A DNA stretch of 64,000 bases. Source: Lucifuga dentata (Eukaryota > Chordata > Actinopteri > Ophidiiformes > Bythitidae). Location: the NCBI GenBank assembly GCA_014773175.1, contig VXCM01001319.1, positions 1 through 64,000 on the forward strand, given 5' to 3'. A program made the position numbers and the translations under genes. The notes below the pieces were generated by a model. It was not told the origin of the DNA. It worked only from the letters and a program-made list of their open reading frames with translations, and did not search any database. Below are positions 62,296 through 64,000 of the stretch, piece after piece; the stretch's first letter is position 1, and every line of letters begins with the position of its first letter.

Positions 62296-62392
62296 GATAC
62301 AGATAATAGAATACAAGAAAACTTACAGAATATGAGACTTGGACTAGACAGCTAATTTTAGACAGTGGACTGAGTGGTTCAGGCATTTCATT

Positions 62393-62898
62393 CAGGATAC
62401 AATAGGACAGAACTCCCAATAGTTTGTTTGCTTTTTATTTAGCACGAACGTTTCGGGCAGCCGCCCTTCTTCAGCATGCAGTTAACAAAGAAAATTAACA
62501 CCGACAGGTGTGTCTTTCATGATGTCAGCAAGCCACGACTATGTCGTATTCATATTCACTGGCAATATATAAAATAGGCTGCGATTTACAAGAAACAAGA
62601 CAATACAAAATCCTCATTCATGCCATTAGGTACCATTAGGTACAATGCCCATTCATGGGCATTGAAGTAGTCCAGCTCTTGTGTTGTCTTGTTTCTTGTA
62701 AATTGCAGCCTATTTTATATACTGCCAATGAATATGAATACGACATAGTCGTGGCTTGCTGATGTCATAAAAGACACACCTGTCTGTATTAATTTTCTTT
62801 GTTAACTGCATGCTGAAGAAGGGCGGCTGCCCGAAACGTTCATGCTAAATAAAAAGCAAACAAACTATCGGAGTTCTGTCCTATCCATTGTATCCTGA
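62393..62898. mobile_element. Long fold-back element (0.5 kb)
   Basis: The left arm (62393 to about 62612) and right arm (about 62680 to 62898) are inverted copies with only scattered mismatches, separated by a loop that contains atgcccattcatgggcat. Each arm carries gaagaagggcggctgcccgaa (or its inverse). No coding frame. It may be a non-autonomous DNA element or a Penelope-type terminal repeat pair. Confidence 0.8.
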
Positions 62899-63059
62899 TA
62901 TGTTATTTTGAGGATTCAGCACCCAGCTTGACACATCAGAGCTGGGCGCTTTGTTGCACCAGCAACTACTCAATCATTTCATTCACCATGATCATCAAAC
63001 CATCAGAGAGAACCTTATCAACAAGGCTGAAATATGATGAAGGTTATTGGTCATCCAGG

Positions 63060-63620
63060 TCATCAGTTAAGGCATCTGGATTTGCTGTTTGACTTGCAGT
63101 TTAGTTTTCAGGGTAAAATGTTTTGTGACTCATCCAAGTAACTTCTTCATCTGGTGGTGGGCAGTATACCTATATATTCCCAGAAAATCGCTCGCACCTT
63201 GGGCTACATGACTTGATGTGAGGGTCATTCTGCTCTTTGGGTATCTAGCAGTTGTAGCTCAAGGCAACTGGACTTGCCATTTGGTCTTGAAGACGCTTCG
63301 TGACTCATCTAGGTAGTGTCTTAGTAGGGTGTCTGTGGACCGGTATTCCAGAGAATCATTCACTCCTTGGGCCAGATGACTGTCTGGGTAGCAAGGGAGT
63401 CAGTCACAAGTGTTACATGACCATAATAGGGCCAGGATGATGTGACTTTTACATGACTTCCATATGACCCAACTAGTTACCTATAGTCCAAGGTGTGAAC
63501 GACTTTCAGAGGATACCGCTCAACGCTGACTTAAAACTGAAAAAAAGCTACTTGGATGAGTCGCAAAACACCTCCAAGACTACACAGCAAGTCCAGTTGC
63601 TTCAGATTAACTAATTCAGT
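63060..63620. repeat. Repeat block with direct and inverted units
   Basis: gtgactcatc..agta occurs at about 63125 and 63299. An inverted version (ctacttggatgagtcgcaaaac, then gcaagtccagttgc) occurs at 63549-63600. Related fragments lie at 45.3 kb. The family is not identified. Confidence 0.55.
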
Positions 63621-64000
63621 TGTTCCAGAAAGAGGATGACACCAACAGTTTCACTTCCTTTTGAAGGGAAAAACATAAAACAGAATGTGAGAGGCATCTG
63701 ATCGGATTACTCATTATACTTTGACAAAGCATCTTTCACAGCTCAGTATGATGGTATGAGATCAAATCAGGTCACATACACTTGAGAAGCCCTTGTGGGA
63801 GAGTCATTTATGAAGAAAAAAAAAAAAAAAACNAAAAAAAAAAAAAAAAACGCCATAAAAATGGGGCACGGTGAATCACTGTAAAAATGGGGACTAAAAT
63901 GCTACGGTCATTTGCTCTCAAATTCAGTTTGAACTGATTTCTATTATTCATTTATTTCCTGTCAGTGTAAAATTTATTTTCCAGGATGGAAGACATGAGC

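Larger units (their letters stand above)
58771..62392. other. Gene-free region upstream of the FNDC7-like gene
   Basis: No coding exon recognised on either strand. It holds the palindrome at 59478, a 15-base N gap at 60054-60068 next to poly-C, CT and trinucleotide microsatellites, and a poly-T/N run at 61651-61685. Confidence 0.55.

Noticed and set aside
62098..62355. Asp/Thr-rich open frame
   Set aside because: It is created by GAT and ACT trinucleotide repeats.

Overview
The window is vertebrate nuclear DNA from a teleost, probably a spiny-rayed fish. The evidence is spliced genes with GT-AG introns, a trace-amine-associated odorant receptor (TAAR) of the fish-specific type, and fish-style repeats (hAT, mariner-like, L1-like LINEs, microsatellites). 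No species can be named. The sequence is a draft assembly: isolated single Ns sit in homopolymers or between two exact 63-67 bp copies of the same sequence, which look like unmerged contig ends.

Layout. 1-600: the 3' end of a hAT transposon. 600-2530: repeats. 2532-3779 (+): an intact two-exon TAAR gene. 4330-8960: diverged tandem copies of the TAAR 3' flank, a TAAR pseudogene and MITE fragments, the remains of a local TAAR array. 9403-58450 (-): one very large gene, convergent with the TAAR gene. 58451-64000: no gene recognised, only repeats, including a 0.5-kb fold-back element.

The large gene has a signal-peptide exon, a 22-nt microexon, and 53 fibronectin type III (FN3) domains, D1 at high coordinates to D53 at low. 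It has 57 coding exons. 51 domains occupy a single exon each and two (D5, D39) are split by a phase-0 intron. All domain boundaries are phase 1. My exon model (with one assembly duplication removed) sums to 13,950 nt, a predicted secreted protein of about 4,649 residues with no membrane segment and nearly 60 N-glycosylation sequons. D4-D51 share a cysteine pattern typical of the FNDC7 family: C1 in a Pro-Cys start, C2 just before the VSW strand, C3 and C4 around a loop of usually six residues, C5 in L-x-C-G, and C6 before an S-x-P-S turn. D1-D3 are ordinary FN3 domains and D52-D53 are divergent C-terminal caps.

The most interesting signals are the size and uniformity of this FN3 array, the all-or-none loss of C3 with C4 in six domains, and the TAAR, which lacks the aminergic Asp3.32 but carries Asp5.42. 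Introns not listed separately hold nothing I recognise beyond AT-rich sequence and short simple repeats.
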